Below, in pieces: positions 62,347 through 64,000 of a DNA stretch of 64,000 nt. The DNA is from Tetracentron sinense. Lineage: Eukaryota > Streptophyta > Magnoliopsida > Trochodendrales > Trochodendraceae. The translations under genes were made by a program, and so were the position numbers. A model generated the notes under the pieces. It made no database searches, was not told the DNA's origin, and saw only the letters and a program-made list of their open reading frames with translations. Position 1 is the first letter of the stretch, and the number at the start of each line of letters is the position of its first letter. The DNA lies in the NCBI GenBank assembly GCA_015143295.1, contig CM026562.1:7592041-7656040 (forward strand), in the 5' to 3' direction.

Positions 62347-63864
62347 TTGATTAATTACACAGGCGCCTTATTAGTGAACGAATGTCTAGCTCGAGTGTTG
62401 ATCGACACAGGATCCACTCATTCCTTCGTCTCGCCTAGTTTTGCAAAGGGATTTTCATATGAGTCTAATCCGTTGGAGTGTGAGTTAACCATTTCGACTC
62501 CGCTTGGCAAGTCAGTGGATGTCGATCAAATATACAAGGATAGTATGGTTCAAGTGGGGCAGAATGAATTCTTGGCCGACCTCATCATCCTGGATTTCCA
62601 AGACTTAGACTTCGATGTCATCCTCATAATGGATTGGCTATTGACTCACCACGGACATGTGGCATGTTTTGAGAAGATGGTGAACTTCAAGCCGGAAGGA
62701 GTTAAACCGTTTCATTTATGAGGGTTGCAGAGGAGAGATATTGCTCGTTTTGCAGTTCTAAGCTTAGAGAACCCAGAGGCACAAAACTCCTTAGCCATTC
62801 CAGTTGTGAGTGAGTTACTGGATGTTTTTCCAGAGGAATTGCCTAGATTGCCTCTAGATTGGGAGATCGAGTTCCCAATAGAGCTTGCTCCTGGCACAAC
62901 TCCAATTTCAAGTGCGCTTTATAGGATGGCCCCAATAGAGCTGAAAGAATTGAAAGAGCAAATTGAGGAGTTACAACAACTTGGTTTCATCCGACCGAGT
63001 GTTTCACCATGGGGAGCTCTTGTACACTTCGTGAAGAAGAAAGATGGGTCGATGAGGATGTGCATCAATTACCGGCAGTTAAACAAAGTTACAATCAAGA
63101 ATCATTATCATTTGCCTCGGATATACGACTTGTTTGACCAATTGAAGGGAGCAAGATTTTTCTCGAAGATTGATCTTAGATCGGGCTACCCTCATTTAAA
63201 GATCAAGGTAGAAAATGTTCAAAAGACGACTTTCAGGACTCGATATGAGCACTACGAGTTCCTTGTCATGCCTTTTGGGTTGACGAATGCACCGGTGGCG
63301 TTCATGGACTTGATGAACCGGGTGTTCAAACCCTATCTTGATCAATGTGTCGTAGTGTTCGTCGACGACATCTTAGTGTATTCCCAGACACGGGAAGATC
63401 ATGAGCGACACCTTCGCCTCATTCTTGAAATTCTCTGAGAGTACCAACTGTACGCCAAGTTGAGTAAGTTCGAATTCTGGTTGGAGAAAGTGGCATTTCT
63501 TGGGCATGTAGTCTCCGCGGAAGGTATTTCGGTTGACTCGACAAAGATAGAGACAGTGAAAAATTGGGAGAGACATAGGAGTGTCACCGTGATTCAAAGT
63601 TTCCTCAGACTAGTAGGCTACTATCGGAGATTTATGGAAGGATTCTCTAGTTTGGCAGCACTGCTCACTTATCTTACTCTGAAAAATGTTAAGTTGGTAT
63701 GGAGTGACAAATGTGAGATTAACTTTCAAGAGTCGAAAAAGCGGCTTACTAAAACCCCAGTCCTCACAGTTCCAGAACGGAGTGGTGGATTTATGGTTTA
63801 TAGTGATGCCTCGCATGTCAAGTTATGGTGTGTTTTGATGCAAAACAAGAAGGTTATTGCTTAT
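62347..63864 (+). pseudogene. Gypsy pol: protease, reverse transcriptase, RNase H start
   Basis: Protease ARVLIDTGSTHSFVSPSF (about 62390), with stop TGA at 62719-62721. Then [20 protein letters not shown], the RT core [43 protein letters not shown] and FVDDILVYS (near 63358, catalytic Asp pair intact), with stop TGA at 63436-63438. Then [27 protein letters not shown] and RNase [15 protein letters not shown], ending at KVIAY. Two stops and the truncation make it inactive, but it is the least decayed pol in the window. Confidence 0.92.
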
Positions 63865-64000
63865 TGAAATTCCTTATTTCAATGTACTCTTTGACCTAGA
63901 GAGGGGGTGAATAGGTCTACTAAAAAATTTCTACCAATTTTAATTTTAGGCAATCACACACAATCAATCTCATATGAACACAAAAGATTTTTACGTGGAA
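63865..64000. other. Unidentified DNA interrupting gypsy RNase H
   Basis: Coding similarity stops at KVIAY. The following TGTACTCTTTGACCTAGAGAG and GGGGGTGAATAGG resemble the start of some plant LTR elements, but too little is visible to name it. Confidence 0.45.

Larger units (their letters stand above)
52671..63864 (+). mobile_element. Ty3/gypsy retrotransposon, chromovirus-like, interrupted
   Basis: 5' LTR (52671-55198), primer site TGGTATCAGAGCC (55201-55213), leader, gag (from 60990), protease, reverse transcriptase and the start of RNase H, in that order on the plus strand. A second LTR element (55317-60789) sits in the leader. It is broken near 63864 inside RNase H by other DNA, and the 3' LTR is not visible. 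Order and motifs fit Tekay/Del-type elements; clade assignment is tentative. Confidence 0.88.

Overview
The window is nuclear DNA of a flowering plant. Two plant housekeeping genes with GT-AG introns can be reconstructed exon by exon. The rest is a dense, nested set of plant transposons (LINE, Ty3/gypsy, Ty1/copia, MULE and hAT-type MITEs) plus an organelle-derived insertion. The species cannot be named from the sequence. Introns of 9-13 kb filled with LINEs and LTR elements fit a large, repeat-rich angiosperm genome; that is an inference.

Layout. 1-22294 (+): the 3' part of a SEC31 gene (COPII coat), ten visible exons. It has a 13.5 kb intron (1783-15304) holding a MULE-type element, MITEs, a hAT relic and a LINE split by a 2.85 kb solo-LTR-like insertion. 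A 4.2 kb intron (15734-19924) holds a 53-bp tandem array and a MULE with a solo LTR inside it. 22295-24087: intergenic. 24088-36316 (+): a complete Y14/RBM8A gene (exon junction complex), four exons, 199 codons. Its 9 kb second intron falls inside the RNP1 motif of the RRM and carries LINE, MULE, gypsy gag and GATATATCG-type repeats.

36317-45790: no host gene. It contains nested MITEs and a long degraded LINE. That LINE is broken by a solo-LTR-like element and by a structurally complete, non-coding LTR retrotransposon (41267-44716, minus strand, TSD GTATC). 45790-52440: a decayed Ty1/copia element interrupted by about 4.3 kb that includes a mitochondrial-type block (about 47.65-50.25 kb) with a plastid psbC fragment and seven copies of a small hairpin repeat. 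52671-63864 (+): a Ty3/gypsy element of chromovirus type. It has a 5' LTR rich in the palindrome TGCGATCGATCGCA, a tRNA-Met primer site, gag, protease, reverse transcriptase and the start of RNase H. A second LTR element (55317-60789, TSD TTTAG) sits in its leader, and its pol is cut off near the window end by unidentified DNA.

The two genes show no operon-like relation; both are transcribed rightward about 1.8 kb apart. SEC31 acts in ER-to-Golgi vesicle budding and Y14 in mRNA splicing memory and surveillance. I found no convincing new coding system. The most informative signals are structural: covarying hairpins in the organelle-derived block, palindrome arrays in LTRs, families confirmed by exact target-site duplications, and layered nesting that gives a relative insertion order.
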